Origin: CAZYSK01 sp964649415
GTDB taxonomy: Bacteria > Chloroflexota > Anaerolineae > B4-G1
Direction: 5' to 3'
Assembly (NCBI GenBank): GCA_964649415.1
Contig: CAZYSK010000014.1
Span: 1 to 64,000, forward strand
Length of the DNA: 64,000 bases
Part shown: piece after piece, positions 1 through 8,942 of the stretch
How the letters are laid out: each line of letters begins with the position of its first letter
How positions within the stretch are numbered: the stretch's first letter is position 1
Notes under the pieces: model-generated
What the model saw: the letters and a program-made list of their open reading frames with translations, nothing else
Told to the model about the DNA's origin: nothing
Database searches by the model: none
Made by a program: the position numbers and the translations under genes

Positions 1-72
1 TGCTAAGGTTCGTTTCCCACCCTGAATTCGGGTTTGACTTTTACCGCACTCTAATAGATAAGATCACTGTGA

Positions 73-175
73 CTACTCAGGCGGGACGCACTTCCTGGCT
101 CGAAAACAGCGTTTGTAAATCCTGGAAGTCGAACTCTCGAACGAAAACCAAGTGCGTCCCACCTTGGCTGAGTAG
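73..175. repeat. Inverted-repeat element of about 103 bp
   Basis: The left arm reads CTACTCAG, then GC, then GGGACGCACTT (73-93). The right arm reads AAGTGCGTCCC, then seven unmatched bases, then CTGAGTAG (150-175). Nineteen bases pair across a spacer of about 56 nt. It lies just downstream of the GH3 gene (stop at 190). It could be a small MITE-like element or a large 3' hairpin of the operon. No T-run follows on the minus strand, so it is not a classical terminator. Nothing else was recognised in 1-189. Confidence 0.5.
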
Positions 176-189
176 CAACAGATCACCAG

Positions 190-2334
190 TCAAATCACAC
201 GGAACGTCGCAGTCACCGGGGCGGGCGCGCCCAACTCTCGGCCGCGCTTGCCCGGCGAGCAACCGCCCACTTCCAGGCGGAACGCCCCTACTTCCAGCTT
301 CAGGTTGCCGTGCTCGTCGAAGAACGACATCATCTCCGGCGTCAGAGTGAATTGCAACCTGCGGCTCTCATCCGGATCCAATAGAACCCGCTCGAAACCC
401 ACTAAGTGCTGCACCGGGACAGGCGACGAGGCCTCCAGATCGCTCAAGTAGAACTGGGCAACTTCAGCCGCGGCACGCTCCCCCGTATTGCTCACTGTGA
501 CGCTCACGCTCAGGCTTTCCCCGGCGCTCACTTCTGCCTTCTCCAGAGATAGATCGGCATACTCGAAGCGGCTGTAGCTCAAACCAAAGCCGAAGGGATA
601 CAGCGGCTCCTGGGTCATATAGCGGTAAGTGCGCCCCTGCATCCGGTAGTCCTCAAAGAGCGGGAGCTGGTCAAGCGACTTGGGGAAGGTCAGCGGTAAC
701 TTGCCCGCGGGGGAGACATCGCCGAACAGCACGTCTGCCACGGCCTTCCCACCTTCCTGCCCCGGATACCACACAAAGACGATGGCTTCCACCAGATCTT
801 CAACCTCTCCCAGTGCGAGCGGACTCCCGCCGGTTACCACCAAGACGATCTTGGCCCCACGAAGGGCAAGCTGCTTGATGAATTCCACCTGACTGGCGGG
901 GAGAGAGATGCCGTCGCGGTCACCGTTGTTGGGTGTGAGCAGGGACTCGCCCTCTTCGCCTTCCAGCAGCGGCGAAGACCCCACGCAGGCAATCGTCAGG
1001 TCGGCACGTTGGGCCATCCTCGGCGCCCAGGTTTCGTCAATCGCATTAGGATGTTGCAGCAGCGCGCCGGGATGATATTCCATCCCCATGCCCTCTGGCA
1101 CCCGCCCGGCAACGCCTTCCAGAATCGTGCTCATCTCATTGTTGAAGCCGTAGTAGTTGCCCAGCAGCACTTCCAGACTGGTCACACTCGGGCCGGTGAG
1201 GAAGATCTTGCGCGTGCTAGGCTTGATCGGCAGGATATTGTCCCTATTCTTGAGCAGCACCACCGATTCCGCCGCCGTCTGATAAGCCAACTGGCGGTGT
1301 TCAGGACAAGCGACCACATCCATCGAAATCGACGTGTAGGGCACTGCTTCCGGTGAATCGAACATCCCCAGCTTGAAACGCGTGCCTAGTGTGCGCTCCA
1401 GGGCGCGGTCGACATCCGCCTCCGTGATCAAGCCGCGTTGGATAGCCTCGGGGATTTCGTCGAAGACCGTGTCGCAGCCCAGGTCACAGCCGCGCTGCAA
1501 CGCCAGTGCCGCTGATTCCGCCGCGTCCTTGGTGATCTTGTGGTTCTTATGGATGTCTCCCAGTGCCCCACAATCTGAGACCACGTGCCCCTGGAAACCC
1601 CATTCGCCGCGCAGGATGTCGACCAGCAGGAGTTGGCTGGCGCAGCAGGGCTCGTCCAACGTGCGGTTGTACGCCCCCATCACCGCTTCCACCTTCGCAT
1701 CCACGACCAGCTTCTTGAAGGCTGGCAGGTAGGTGTCATAGAGCTCGCGACAGGAGACAACGGCGTTGAAGGTGTGACGCTCGCTTTCCGGGCCGGAATG
1801 CACAGCGTAGTGCTTAGCGCAGGCAGCCGCCTTGAGATACTTGGGATGATCACCTTGCAGCCCGCGGACGAAGGCTGAGGCCATTTCTCCAGCGAAGTAG
1901 GGGTCTTCACCCCAGGTTTCCTGGCCCCGCCCCCAGCGCGGGTCGCGAAAGATGTTGACGTTGGGCGACCAGAAAGTCAGTCCCTGGTATTGATCCGTGT
2001 GGCCATTCCGGCGCAAAGCCTCGTGGTACTTGGCGCGCGCCTCGTCGCCGATAGCGGAGGCGACGCGCTGGATCAGCTCGCGATCCCAGGTTGCCGCCAT
2101 GCCGATCGCCTGCGGAAACACGGTGGCGCGCCCGTTGCGGGCCACGCCGTGCAGCGCCTCGCTCCAATAGTTGTAAGCGGGGATGCCCAGGCGTGGCACG
2201 CCCTTGGCCGGGTGGCTCATCAGGCCCACCTTCTCATCCAGGGTCAGGCAGGCGATCAAATCCTTGACTCGCTCGTGGAATGGGCGAGATGGATCCAGGT
2301 ATACAGGCTGGTCGGGGTTCGTGGACTGGCTCAT
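190..2334 (-). CDS. Glycoside hydrolase family 3 (beta-glucosidase/beta-xylosidase type)
   Basis: A 714-residue protein that should release sugars from the non-reducing end of beta-glycosides. The N-terminal GH3 barrel (about residues 15-330) shows the family landmarks WSPNVNIFRDPRWGRGQETWGEDP and KHYAVHSGPE. The nucleophile motif is VVSDCGAL, with Asp254 as the predicted nucleophile. A second alpha/beta domain follows (about 350-570, containing EGEEGE and ISLPASQ), then a C-terminal Fn3-like domain. There is no signal peptide, so the enzyme is probably cytoplasmic and acts on imported oligosaccharide. AGGAG lies 6 nt before the ATG. It is the last gene of the ABC-transporter operon, which suggests the transporter carries its substrate. 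Xylosidase versus glucosidase specificity cannot be read from the sequence. Confidence 0.9.
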   Translation of the reverse strand: MSQSTNPDQPVYLDPSRPFHERVKDLIACLTLDEKVGLMSHPAKGVPRLGIPAYNYWSEALHGVARNGRATVFPQAIGMAATWDRELIQRVASAIGDEARAKYHEALRRNGHTDQYQGLTFWSPNVNIFRDPRWGRGQETWGEDPYFAGEMASAFVRGLQGDHPKYLKAAACAKHYAVHSGPESERHTFNAVVSCRELYDTYLPAFKKLVVDAKVEAVMGAYNRTLDEPCCASQLLLVDILRGEWGFQGHVVSDCGALGDIHKNHKITKDAAESAALALQRGCDLGCDTVFDEIPEAIQRGLITEADVDRALERTLGTRFKLGMFDSPEAVPYTSISMDVVACPEHRQLAYQTAAESVVLLKNRDNILPIKPSTRKIFLTGPSVTSLEVLLGNYYGFNNEMSTILEGVAGRVPEGMGMEYHPGALLQHPNAIDETWAPRMAQRADLTIACVGSSPLLEGEEGESLLTPNNGDRDGISLPASQVEFIKQLALRGAKIVLVVTGGSPLALGEVEDLVEAIVFVWYPGQEGGKAVADVLFGDVSPAGKLPLTFPKSLDQLPLFEDYRMQGRTYRYMTQEPLYPFGFGLSYSRFEYADLSLEKAEVSAGESLSVSVTVSNTGERAAAEVAQFYLSDLEASSPVPVQHLVGFERVLLDPDESRRLQFTLTPEMMSFFDEHGNLKLEVGAFRLEVGGCSPGKRGRELGAPAPVTATFRVI

Positions 2335-2471
2335 GAAAGACTCCTATGTGTTGGGTGGACTTATTCCGAGGAAAAGCTATGACAGACGGTTCTTGGCGGA
2401 CCTTTGGCCTTCACTTCGCTTCATTGCGGCGGTCGCGCCGGGTTCAACCTGGCGGAGCAATCTCCCCTAGT

Positions 2472-3443
2472 TCAAGGGTACTTTCCAGAGTACCTGTGAC
2501 ACTTGACGAGCACGTCGTCAACGTAGGTATCTGTGGGCACCTCGGTTCTGCATATCTCCCGTGCGTTGGGGCACCTTCCCGCGAACCTGCAACCCTCTCT
2601 CAGATATTCTTCGTGTTCCAGGTTAGTAAGCGTGATCGCCTCGCGCCAGCGCTTTGAGGGATCTGCCTCGGGGATCGACTCTCGAAGAAGGCGTGTGTAT
2701 GGGTGTTTTGGCTCCATCAGCACCTTCTCCACAGGCCCCATTTCGACGATATGTCCCCTGAACATGACGGCGATGCGATCGCTCACATAATAGGCGGTGG
2801 CCAGGTCGTGGGTGATGTACAGCACGCTCATACCATACTCTTCCTTGAGCGTCTTGAACAGGTTTACGATCGACATCCTCAAGGAAGCATCGACCATGGA
2901 GACGGGTTCGTCTGCGATCAGGAGCGTTGGGTCAGTGAGCAAAGCCCTGGCTATCGAGATCCGCTGCAGTTGCCCGCCCGAGAACTCGCTCGGATACTTG
3001 CCAGAGAACTCTTCATAGGAAAGACCGACGGCGTGCAGTTTCTCGTCGATCAGTCCGATTGCCTCTTCATTGTTTGCTGCTAACGCGTAATTCTGGACCG
3101 TCTCAAAGAAATACCGGTCGACCCTGCGGAGTGGGTTGAACGTCTCAAATGGGTCCTGGAAGATCGCCTGCATGCCTTCTGTGAACCAGACCTTCTTGTT
3201 CTTCGTTTCCCCGCCCCGCTTGCCGCTGTGTACGATGGCGCCTGAGGTCGGCTTCTCAAATCCCAGGATCATCCTGGCAGCCGTTGTCTTTCCGCATCCA
3301 CTCTCCCCAGCCAGGGCAAAGATCTCGGCCGGTTTGATGTGAAAGGAGATATTCTCGGTAGCCGTGATTCTGATCCTGGAGATCATGCTCCCCAGGGAAA
3401 AAACCTTGGTCAACTGATCGACTTCAAGAAGCTTTTCCATCAT
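2472..3443 (-). CDS. Oligopeptide/oligosaccharide-type ABC transporter ATP-binding protein (OppF-like)
   Basis: A 323-residue ATPase with Walker A GESGCGKTT, signature FSGGQLQRISIARAL, Walker B LLIADEPVS and the switch-region HDLATAYY. The C-terminal extension with paired Cys (EGCRFAGRCPNAREIC) is typical of Opp/Dpp ATPases and their oligopeptide_HPY tail. It overlaps the upstream OppD-like gene by about 20 nt, so the two are probably translationally coupled. It would pair with the OppD-like subunit to energise the two permeases. Because a GH3 enzyme follows, the substrate may be an oligosaccharide rather than a peptide; that is an inference from context. Confidence 0.92.
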   Translation of the reverse strand: MMEKLLEVDQLTKVFSLGSMISRIRITATENISFHIKPAEIFALAGESGCGKTTAARMILGFEKPTSGAIVHSGKRGGETKNKKVWFTEGMQAIFQDPFETFNPLRRVDRYFFETVQNYALAANNEEAIGLIDEKLHAVGLSYEEFSGKYPSEFSGGQLQRISIARALLTDPTLLIADEPVSMVDASLRMSIVNLFKTLKEEYGMSVLYITHDLATAYYVSDRIAVMFRGHIVEMGPVEKVLMEPKHPYTRLLRESIPEADPSKRWREAITLTNLEHEEYLREGCRFAGRCPNAREICRTEVPTDTYVDDVLVKCHRYSGKYP

Positions 3444-4506
3444 TTCCCTCTCCTGCCAACCAGCAGGCGACCTTGTGTCCGGAATCCGACTCGATCAAGC
3501 TAGGTGTCTGTTTTGTGCAGATATCGAGAACGTAGGGGCACCTAGGGTGGAAGGCGCAACCGCTGGGGAGGTCGATGAGAGAGGGTGGACTCCCGGGTAC
3601 GCTCTTGCGGGTCGTCTTGTCCCCAAACCTCGGCAGCGAGTCTATCAGATACTGGGTGTACGGGTGGCGTGGATCGCCAAAGATCGCCTCGGTCGTCGCC
3701 TCTTCGACGATCTTGCCGGCGTACATGATACCGATGCGGTCGGCAATATTGGCGTGAACGCCCATGTCGTGGGTTACCAGGATTATGGTGTTTCTCAGTC
3801 TTTCTTGGATATCTTTCAAGAGCTGGACAACGCCCCTTTGGACGACGACATCAAGTGCCGTCGTGGGCTCATCACAGATAATGATCCTTGGCTCCAGAAG
3901 TGCTGCCAGGGCGATCGTAACCCGTTGCCTCATACCACCGGACAACTGGTGTGGATAGGCGTCCAAGATTTTACGCGGCAGCCCCAACTCCGCAATCTGT
4001 CTCCTGGCAGTTTCGAAGATTTCGTCCTTCGTCTGTCCACTCACATGGCTTCCGATGAAATCTCGGTAGGTCTCTTTAACCTTGATCACAGGATTGAGAA
4101 CGCTCATCGAACCCTGCGGAACGTAGGAGACATATTCCCAGCGCAGCTTTCGCTTGGCCTCCGCACTGAGAGCAAAGACATCGATCTCATCCCCAGTCTC
4201 CCACCTGTCTTCCTCGGCGTCGAGCGAGGAAGGGGGGCGGATAGCAGCGGCGTCGATGTCCTCGGGATTTGTCATGCGGTAGTAGACCTTCCCTTCGATC
4301 AGTCTCAGCGGTGGCTCGATGGCGACGACGAGCGCTTTCAGAAGCGTCGTCTTTCCGCAGCCGCTTTCGCCGGCGATCCCATAGACTTCGTTCTCCTGTA
4401 TCTCGAGATCCACCCCGTTGACAGCTTTCACCACTTTTTGGGTCCCGTGAAAATCGAGTATATAGAATGATTTCAATCCTTCAGCTTTGAGTATGGTGTG
4501 GCTCAT
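3424..4506 (-). CDS. Oligopeptide/oligosaccharide-type ABC transporter ATP-binding protein (OppD-like)
   Basis: A 360-residue ATPase with Walker A GESGCGKTT, signature LSGGMRQRVTIALAAL, Walker B IIICDEPTTALD and switch motif VTHDMGVHANIAD. The C-terminal Cys-rich tail (SGCAFHPRCPYVLDIC) is present. An acidic insertion of about 40 residues between Walker A and the Q-loop (around SLDAEEDRWETGDEIDVF) makes it slightly longer than typical OppD. GGAG lies 8 nt before the ATG. It sits 9 nt after the OppC-like permease and overlaps the OppF-like gene. Confidence 0.92.
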   Translation of the reverse strand: MSHTILKAEGLKSFYILDFHGTQKVVKAVNGVDLEIQENEVYGIAGESGCGKTTLLKALVVAIEPPLRLIEGKVYYRMTNPEDIDAAAIRPPSSLDAEEDRWETGDEIDVFALSAEAKRKLRWEYVSYVPQGSMSVLNPVIKVKETYRDFIGSHVSGQTKDEIFETARRQIAELGLPRKILDAYPHQLSGGMRQRVTIALAALLEPRIIICDEPTTALDVVVQRGVVQLLKDIQERLRNTIILVTHDMGVHANIADRIGIMYAGKIVEEATTEAIFGDPRHPYTQYLIDSLPRFGDKTTRKSVPGSPPSLIDLPSGCAFHPRCPYVLDICTKQTPSLIESDSGHKVACWLAGEGNDGKAS

Positions 4507-4515
4507 GGTTAGCTC

Positions 4516-5367
4516 CTACAACCCAACCCGCTGAATGCGCGTTCTAGGATCCAGGTATTCGCTGATACTCACAGATAGCCAGTACAGCGCGATGAATAGG
4601 AAAATCGCCAGAACCACGGGAGTTGCGATCCACCACCAGTGGTTCAACAAGATGGCCTGATACGTAATTGCCCAGTTGAGTAGGGTGCCAAGGGTGGGAA
4701 TATTCATGTCTACCAGGCCAAGAATGGCCAGTGTCATTTCCAGGCCAATCGCCCAGGACATATTGTTGATCAGGGTGGAGAAGATCAAGGGCGCGGCAAA
4801 AGGCATATACTCTTTCAATACCAGCTTCACGGTTCCTGTACCGGAGAGTATTGCGGTTTGTGTGAAACCTCGTTCCCGCAAACTTAGTATCAGTGAACGG
4901 ATCACGCGCGCATCCCAAGCCCAGCCGAAGACCGACAAGAGCAATCCCAACACGAACAAGTTCATGAATTCACGCACCAGCATAGACAGCATCACCATGA
5001 TCAGGAACAGCGGGATCACCAGCAGGCTGTCGCCGATGAACATCAGCACTCTATCGGTCATGCCACCCCGATAGCCGGCGACCATACCGACCAGCACAGC
5101 CACAACCCGGGAAACGATGCCGGCGATCAGGGCGATGATCAAGGAGTTGCGGACTGCGAAGGTGGCCTGCCAGAAAACATCCCGACCGGTGGTATCGGTG
5201 CCGAACCAGTATTCAGAAGAGGGCGGCAGATCGCGTGGGACTTCTCCCCATAGGGATGGATCATAAGGGGAGAAATATGATAACAGTGCGAAAGCCACCA
5301 GCACGGCCAGCACACAAAAACTGAGTGCGAAGCGGTAATCCCTAAGAAGGTCTCGGAGTACGTTCAC
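4516..5367 (-). CDS. ABC transporter permease (OppC/DppC-like)
   Basis: An inner-membrane permease of 283 residues with six predicted TM segments. The N-terminal OppC_N region carries FGTDTTGRDVFWQ, the usual DppC signature, and the BPD_transp_1 domain follows. A TTG at 5406 opens the frame further upstream but has no ribosome binding site and overlaps the preceding permease. The GTG at 5367 is preceded by AAGGGG at about 9 nt and leaves a short gap after the upstream stop at 5381, so I chose it. It forms the membrane channel with the OppB-like subunit. Confidence 0.87.
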   Translation of the reverse strand: MNVLRDLLRDYRFALSFCVLAVLVAFALLSYFSPYDPSLWGEVPRDLPPSSEYWFGTDTTGRDVFWQATFAVRNSLIIALIAGIVSRVVAVLVGMVAGYRGGMTDRVLMFIGDSLLVIPLFLIMVMLSMLVREFMNLFVLGLLLSVFGWAWDARVIRSLILSLRERGFTQTAILSGTGTVKLVLKEYMPFAAPLIFSTLINNMSWAIGLEMTLAILGLVDMNIPTLGTLLNWAITYQAILLNHWWWIATPVVLAIFLFIALYWLSVSISEYLDPRTRIQRVGL

Positions 5368-5380
5368 AGTGAATTGCCCC

Positions 5381-6388
5381 TTAGTTGTGCCGGATCCTGG
5401 GATCAAACAGCGGATACAGCAGATCCAGGATCAGGATGGCAGTGGTGATCGCAAGGATCGAGAATATCGTAATACCCATAATCAGGTTGTAATCACCGTT
5501 GACGATGGCGTGGTAGAGCAGGGTGCCAATGCCTGGATAGGAGAAGACGATCTCGGTGATCAGCGCCCCACTGAAGATCTGCCCAAACGAGAGCGCTAAC
5601 CCGGTGATCTGTGGAAGGATGGCGTTGCGTGTGACATACTTGGACAGAATCCGGTTCTCGGTAATTCCGCCAAGTTTGGCATATTGCACGTAACTTTCGG
5701 CGTTGACGTTCTGCACGATCAGCTTCATGGTTTGGAAATTCACCGCGGATCCCAGGACCACCAGTGAAATGGCAGGTAGTGCAGAGTGCCAGATGACATC
5801 CTTGATGAACCCCCAGTTGAATGCCACCTTGCGGCCAAGCGAGTATCCGCCGGAAACCGGGAACACCTGGACCACATAAGCAAATATCAGCAGCAGGGCA
5901 AAAGCAAAGATGTAATAAGGTAATGGGCGAATGATCATCGCAACTGTATCCAGGACGCGAGACCAACGTTTGCGAGAATAATACCCTGATAGGGCACCGA
6001 CTATATTGCCAATCGTCCAGGAAAGTATGGTAGTTGTCAGCAGCAAACCCAGGGTCCAGGGTAAGGAGTTCCGAATTAGCTCATTGACCCGGGTAGGAAA
6101 CTGGAAGAAGGAAACACCAAAATCGCCATGCAGCAATCTTCCCCAGAAGGCGATGTACTGCTCCCCCCATGATCCACTCAAACCATACATCTCGGTCAGG
6201 TCTTCGATGATTTCATCCATGGTTCCTGGGTCCAGGTATGAACCGCGCGCCTGCATTTCCGTTATGGTCCGCCGGACGGGATCTTTGGGGGTCAGCCTGG
6301 GGATGAAGAACACCGCCGTGACCCCTAGGAAGATCACCAAAAAATACTGTATGAGGCGCGGGATCAAGTATCTTTTTACGAAATTCAA
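5381..6388 (-). CDS. ABC transporter permease (OppB/DppB-like)
   Basis: A 335-residue permease that begins KRYLIPRLIQYFLVIFLGVT, a typical OppB first TM helix, and contains the expected ITGLALSFGQIFSGALITEIVF permease region. I chose the TTG start at 6388 because GAGGAGG lies about 5 nt upstream. An in-frame ATG 41 codons earlier would add a non-family N-terminus that runs through a strong hairpin. It is separated from the binding-protein gene by 184 nt carrying two stem-loops, so its expression may be lower than that of the binding protein. Confidence 0.88.
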   Translation of the reverse strand: MNFVKRYLIPRLIQYFLVIFLGVTAVFFIPRLTPKDPVRRTITEMQARGSYLDPGTMDEIIEDLTEMYGLSGSWGEQYIAFWGRLLHGDFGVSFFQFPTRVNELIRNSLPWTLGLLLTTTILSWTIGNIVGALSGYYSRKRWSRVLDTVAMIIRPLPYYIFAFALLLIFAYVVQVFPVSGGYSLGRKVAFNWGFIKDVIWHSALPAISLVVLGSAVNFQTMKLIVQNVNAESYVQYAKLGGITENRILSKYVTRNAILPQITGLALSFGQIFSGALITEIVFSYPGIGTLLYHAIVNGDYNLIMGITIFSILAITTAILILDLLYPLFDPRIRHN

Positions 6389-6422
6389 ATCGGCCTCCTC
6401 ATTTTCGATAACCTGTGGATGA

Positions 6423-6457
6423 TGTGAGCATCGCGTACTTTGCACGCGATACTCACA
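6423..6457 (-). promoter_or_regulatory. Stem-loop upstream of the permease gene
   Basis: TGTGAG plus ATCGCGT pair with ACGCGAT plus CTCACA around a 7-nt loop. This gives 13 bp with one internal mismatch. It lies 35 nt upstream of the TTG start of the OppB-like permease. It may block RNase decay or act as a processing site between the binding protein and the permeases; that role is inferred. Confidence 0.5.
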
Positions 6458-6514
6458 CCATTCGACTGGCTTTTTGCTATGAAATCTATCAAAGAACGAG
6501 AATAATTGCACTGT

Positions 6515-6548
6515 CCCCTGGGCAGATGACAGAGCAACTGCCCAGGGG
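6515..6548 (-). promoter_or_regulatory. Strong stem-loop after the binding-protein gene
   Basis: A perfect 11-bp stem, CCCCTGGGCAG with CTGCCCAGGGG, closes a 12-nt loop. It starts 25 nt past the stop codon of the solute-binding protein. No U-run follows on the minus strand, so it looks like a 3'-end stabiliser or partial attenuator of the kind found between binding protein and permeases in other ABC operons. Confidence 0.55.
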
Positions 6549-6572
6549 CTTTGTACAGAACGATATGTCTGA

Positions 6573-8594
6573 CTACCTTCCAGTTGGCTCGAGGAAAGGT
6601 GTCATGTACTTGAGGGGACCCCAGTGGGTATAGGGCTGTGTGTAGGGATTTTCACTACCAGGCCAGTTGGTCCAGTAGTACTCATCCCAGGCGATGAAAC
6701 CAATATACCCGAAGGTTGGGGTGCCTGGCATCTCTTCAACCAGTATCTTCAGGCCATCCATGCCGACGTCGACAGTCGCCTGGTAATCGGATGGATCCGT
6801 CTCGCGCAGTTGTGCAAGCACAGCGTCCATTTCGGGGCTGGACCAGCGCGATGCGTGACCATTGTTGGTATCGCCAAGCGGCATCTGATACTCAGAATTG
6901 AAGTTGTTGAGCGTGCGGTAGAGGTCAGGACCCGCGCCCCAGGGCTCCGTAGCAGGCCAGGATTGGGCAACGTCGAAATCGCCAACGGAGATCAGGTCAG
7001 CCTGGGCTTCGGTGGCATACACTTCGGCATCAATGCCAAACCTCTTCCACTGCGCCACCGCGGCGTGGCCGTTGCGCACACCAGGGTGAGTCAGATCCGT
7101 CTCGGTCATGAAGGCGATCTTCCAGGGGGTGCCATCAGGCAGCAGCCACATGCCATCTTCGTCTCTGGAGAAGCCGTTCTTGATCAAGAGCTTTTCTGCC
7201 GCTTCAGGGGCGTACTTGTACCACCCCAGACCGAAAGCCTGTTCGATATACTCCGGATCCTCCGGGAAGGTGTAGCCGCGGCTCTTGGCAAACTCGACCA
7301 CCCGGGCAGGTGCATCCGGATCATAGACCTTGAACATCTCGCCATCGCCCAGGTCGATTTCCAGACCCATCAACCATTCCTGCATCGGCTCAATGTAGTC
7401 GTTCGGATAGGGTCCCAGGTGTGGTACGTGAACGGGGCTCATTGTACCGGTGCCATCCACCGCGATCGCCAGGTAGTCGACGATATCAATCGCCAGGGTC
7501 AATGCCCACCGCACATCTGGATTATCGTAGGGGGATCGGACAGTATTGTAAGAAATGCCAGTGATGCAGGGATCGTTGTTGACCACCCAGGGGAAAGACG
7601 GCTGGTAGGCACGGGAAGTATCTGACTGCGCTAGAACGGCCTTTAGCCCTTCAGCCGAGAGGTTGATCACATCAGACTGGTGGGTCAGTTGGGCCAGGAT
7701 CTTAGCGCCTTCGTTGGCGAAGTTCTGGAACACGACGTATTTTGGTTTGGGTTCTCCGTAGAGGATACCGGTTGGGCTCTTATCCCAGTCTTCGCGTTTC
7801 TCCCAGATCGTCCAGAACCCGGCCTCGTCATAGCTGTGCAGCTTATAGGGACCGGTACCCACAAAGGGGTTGAACTCAAAGGTAACGGGATCTTCTACGC
7901 TCTCGAAGATATGCTTGGGCATAATCCAGGTGCAGCCCCAGCGATCGAGGAACTTGGTGTGGAAGCGAGAATTCGGAATCTTCAGCTCGAATACGACCGT
8001 GAAATCATCGGGAGCCGATACGGTGGCTACGTTTTCATTGAAGAAGCTGTAGTCGTTAAAGCCTTCATAGGCCATCAGCGTTTCGACCGTGAAGACCACA
8101 TCTTCAGCCGTGAATGGTTCGCCATCGTGCCAGGCAACGCCCTCCCGGAGGGGGACCGTTAGTTCAGTGAAATCCTCGTTGTACACGGGATCGCCCGCGG
8201 CCGAGCCGTTGATGATCTCACCAGTGGCAAAGTCAACAGTCCACAGCGGCTCGTTGGCCAGGTTCTGCATACCGCGATCACGCCATTTCCATCCGACCCA
8301 TTCGTTGAAGTTGCCAGGTGAACCAACGCGGCCGGTCAAGATATCCGCGATCAGCGTCTCGCTGCGAGGCAGCACGCCGAGGACGGCCTCGGCCTCTTCT
8401 TTTTCCATCGGAACGGGCGTGGCCGTCACGACGACCTCCTCGATGACGGTCTCGACCACGCTCTCGCCCTCGACCTCGACGACGCGCGTGACCTCCACCT
8501 GCTCCGTGATGACCTCGGGCGTCGGCGCTGCACAGGCGGCAGCTAGGCTCACGATCACCAACAGGCTCAACGTGAATAGGATTGACTTACGCAT
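6573..8594 (-). CDS. ABC transporter solute-binding lipoprotein (SBP_bac_5 family)
   Basis: A 673-residue binding protein with a lipoprotein signal peptide. The hydrophobic h-region ends in the lipobox LAAAC, with Cys21 as the predicted lipidated residue. A Val/Glu/Thr-rich linker (about residues 25-62) tethers the domain. The mature part has the family-5 signature LREGVAWHDGEPFTAEDV. This family binds oligopeptides, nickel chelates and also oligosaccharides such as cello- or xylo-oligomers. AAGGAGG precedes the ATG at a good distance. It is the first transporter gene of the operon, lies below a LacI-type operator, and is followed by permeases, ATPases and a GH3 glycosidase, so a plant-type glycoside is the likely ligand. 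Confidence 0.93.
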   Translation of the reverse strand: MRKSILFTLSLLVIVSLAAACAAPTPEVITEQVEVTRVVEVEGESVVETVIEEVVVTATPVPMEKEEAEAVLGVLPRSETLIADILTGRVGSPGNFNEWVGWKWRDRGMQNLANEPLWTVDFATGEIINGSAAGDPVYNEDFTELTVPLREGVAWHDGEPFTAEDVVFTVETLMAYEGFNDYSFFNENVATVSAPDDFTVVFELKIPNSRFHTKFLDRWGCTWIMPKHIFESVEDPVTFEFNPFVGTGPYKLHSYDEAGFWTIWEKREDWDKSPTGILYGEPKPKYVVFQNFANEGAKILAQLTHQSDVINLSAEGLKAVLAQSDTSRAYQPSFPWVVNNDPCITGISYNTVRSPYDNPDVRWALTLAIDIVDYLAIAVDGTGTMSPVHVPHLGPYPNDYIEPMQEWLMGLEIDLGDGEMFKVYDPDAPARVVEFAKSRGYTFPEDPEYIEQAFGLGWYKYAPEAAEKLLIKNGFSRDEDGMWLLPDGTPWKIAFMTETDLTHPGVRNGHAAVAQWKRFGIDAEVYATEAQADLISVGDFDVAQSWPATEPWGAGPDLYRTLNNFNSEYQMPLGDTNNGHASRWSSPEMDAVLAQLRETDPSDYQATVDVGMDGLKILVEEMPGTPTFGYIGFIAWDEYYWTNWPGSENPYTQPYTHWGPLKYMTPFLEPTGR

Positions 8595-8609
8595 GGCTCT
8601 CTTACCTCC

Positions 8610-8789
8610 TTAGTTGTGTGTAACCGGCTTCGTGTAGCTTGACTTTGTGCATACGTCTGGTAGACTACCCAGCGTGGGGTTCTGCTCCACACAGGGTTTG
8701 GTACAGGTCTTCCTTCCGTCGGGCTGGCAGGCGAAGGCGGGAGCGAAGGCCTGTACGCATGGCACAACGTTTCTTTCCAGATGCCTCAT
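8610..8789 (-). CDS. Possible small leader ORF in front of the binding protein
   Basis: A 59-codon frame starting MRHLERNVV, with five cysteines, that ends 15 nt before the binding-protein ATG. Directly before its ATG is AAGGAGGTGAT, a perfect complement of the 16S rRNA 3' end, though at a very short spacing (about 2 nt). It has no recognised domain. It may be a translated leader coupling ribosome traffic to the binding-protein gene, or the Shine-Dalgarno match may be chance. Confidence 0.25.
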   Translation of the reverse strand: MRHLERNVVPCVQAFAPAFACQPDGRKTCTKPCVEQNPTLGSLPDVCTKSSYTKPVTHN

Positions 8790-8822
8790 CACCTCCTTGT
8801 CTCAACTATCCTGGGTACTGTT

Positions 8823-8840
8823 TCCGGTAACGATACCGGA
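8823..8840. promoter_or_regulatory. LacI-family operator in front of the transporter operon
   Basis: TCCGGTAACGATACCGGA is a nearly perfect 18-bp palindrome. It lies between the lacI-like gene and the binding-protein gene, about 230 nt upstream of the latter. It shares the core GGTAAC-x-TACC with two sites in front of the lacI-like gene, and its size and central CG-type symmetry fit LacI/GalR operators. The local regulator is the obvious candidate to bind it. Confidence 0.75.
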
Positions 8841-8942
8841 GCGGATAAACGAGAGTCGACCTGCCTGCTGCCAGACCTGGCTATCTGCGTAAGGGAGCAC
8901 ACAGACTTGCGCGCTATTATCCCCCTTCAATCAATCAGTTGC

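Noticed and set aside
3475..4470. A 331-codon plus frame
   Set aside because: It is antisense to the OppD-like ATPase gene, which has all ABC motifs.
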